64,000 bases of DNA, from positions 1,302,001 to 1,366,000 of the forward strand of contig AP026124.1 in the NCBI GenBank assembly GCA_030295235.1, written 5' to 3'. Source of the DNA: Fistulifera solaris (Eukaryota > Bacillariophyta > Bacillariophyceae > Naviculales > Stauroneidaceae). Positions 63,411-64,000 of the stretch are shown piece by piece. The notes under the pieces are model-generated. The model ran no database searches and had not been told where the DNA came from. It saw nothing but the letters and a program-made list of their open reading frames with translations. The translations under genes were made by a program, and so were the position numbers. Numbering within the stretch: the stretch's first letter is position 1; each line of letters opens with the position of its first letter.

Positions 63411-64000
63411 TCAACTGGATGTGAACTCGAACAATTTTGGTAACTGAGCAGCCAGCGTCCACACACTTTTCTCCAGAGGGTTACCACGAAGACGTAAGCG
63501 CTCTAATTCCGTGCAATACAAAAATGAAGGCGGAAGCTCCCGGAGCTTATTGTCTTCAGCAGCAAACAGCGATATGACCGGTAGATCTACGGTGTTAGGG
63601 GAGACGGGCAAGCTTGTTTTTACTTACGCACATTGACTTCAACGTCTTTATAAGGAACGATGACTGAGGAAGTTCTTCAAGATCATTCTCGGAGAGATCA
63701 AGGCTCTAAATACCCGCAAACAGATTGAGTGTTAGTATAGATACAAGCAACGAACAAGGAATTACTTCGCGTACCTCAATGCAAGAAAAGTAGATTCCAA
63801 ACTGATCTGGCAGCAACTTCAGACCGGTTCTCGTCAGAGAAAGCTTATTAATCGATGTGCCAATGACAAGGAGTGAATGAGGGATGGGGGAAATAACTCC
63901 GGAACATGGACCTCGTGATCCTTGACTGACAAGCTTGCGATCAAAGATTTTGAATTCCATCTGGGGCAAATTGTCTTCCACTAGTCGCTCATGAATACTC
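63411..64000 (-). CDS. Leucine-rich-repeat protein (5' part outside window)
   Basis: Partial gene; exons 63775-64000 (open at the edge) and 63411-63715, with a 59-nt intron. At least four LRRs of about 23 residues: INKLSLTRTGLKLLPDQFG, IESLDLSENDLEELPQSSF, SKNKLARLPNT and LFAAEDNKLRELPPSF, ending LERLRLRGNPLEKSVWTLA. One break: G4 at 63598-63601 on the plus strand (three fit); repair keeps the LRR spacing exact. The layout is like LRRC57/LRRC40-type cytosolic proteins, with no membrane span or other domain in the visible part. Ligand unknown. Confidence 0.75.

Noticed and set aside
2288-63601. Genome-wide programmed frameshifting as in Euplotes
   Set aside because: Shifts occur in both directions, in homopolymers of all four bases, not at stop codons or a common slippery site.

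Overview
The window is nuclear DNA of a photosynthetic stramenopile, most probably a pennate diatom close to Phaeodactylum tricornutum. Genes are dense, on both strands, often head-to-head, with few short GT-AG introns (mostly 56-78 nt). Several proteins start with a signal peptide followed by the diatom plastid-import motif (small residues, then Phe): two EXECUTER-like proteins, HCF136, a dehydroquinase-shikimate dehydrogenase, a DnaJ-like protein and others. NRT2, TRAPPC11, PIG-O, Rag GTPase and Wee1 genes confirm a eukaryotic nuclear chromosome. No operons, phage, CRISPR arrays or convincing RNA genes were seen.

Layout: 1-6.4 kb holds membrane-trafficking and ER genes (ERGIC/ERV partial, TEX264-like, multi-C2 membrane protein). 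7-9.7 kb has the nitrate transporter NRT2 and a Sec14-like protein. 10-20 kb has TRAPPC11, the 40S assembly factor LTV1 and PIG-O. 20-23 kb has a minisatellite and the nucleolar helicase DDX27/DRS1. 23.4-26.6 kb has two divergent plastid-targeted EXECUTER-like paralogs around a shared promoter. 27-33 kb has poorly known proteins and an MDR-family oxidoreductase. 33-36 kb has shikimate-pathway DHQ-SDH and eL31. 37.7-43.3 kb has Wee1 kinase, a DnaJ-like protein and a GT47-like glycosyltransferase. 44-50.5 kb has a UBA-thioredoxin-PUB-UBX protein, RagC/D GTPase and a coiled-coil protein. 50.7-64 kb has HCF136, riboflavin kinase, WDR89, a lipidated small protein, BET1 SNARE, a C3orf33-like protein with a decayed copy of its tail, a mu-homology-domain protein, a cyclophilin fusion and an LRR protein running off the edge.

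A key property of this sequence: about 28 single-base length errors in short homopolymers break otherwise clean genes. They go in both directions, hit all four bases, and each repair restores the family sequence and makes the coding length an exact multiple of three. I read them as assembly or sequencing errors, not pseudogenes or programmed frameshifts. Such genes are annotated as one CDS and the site is named.

The most interesting biology is the signal-peptide-bearing UBA-thioredoxin-PUB-UBX protein (44402-46707), a candidate Cdc48 adaptor of the plastid-surrounding compartment, and the divergent EXECUTER-like pair, candidates for plastid singlet-oxygen signalling. Coordinates of spliced genes span introns; exon limits are in the evidence.
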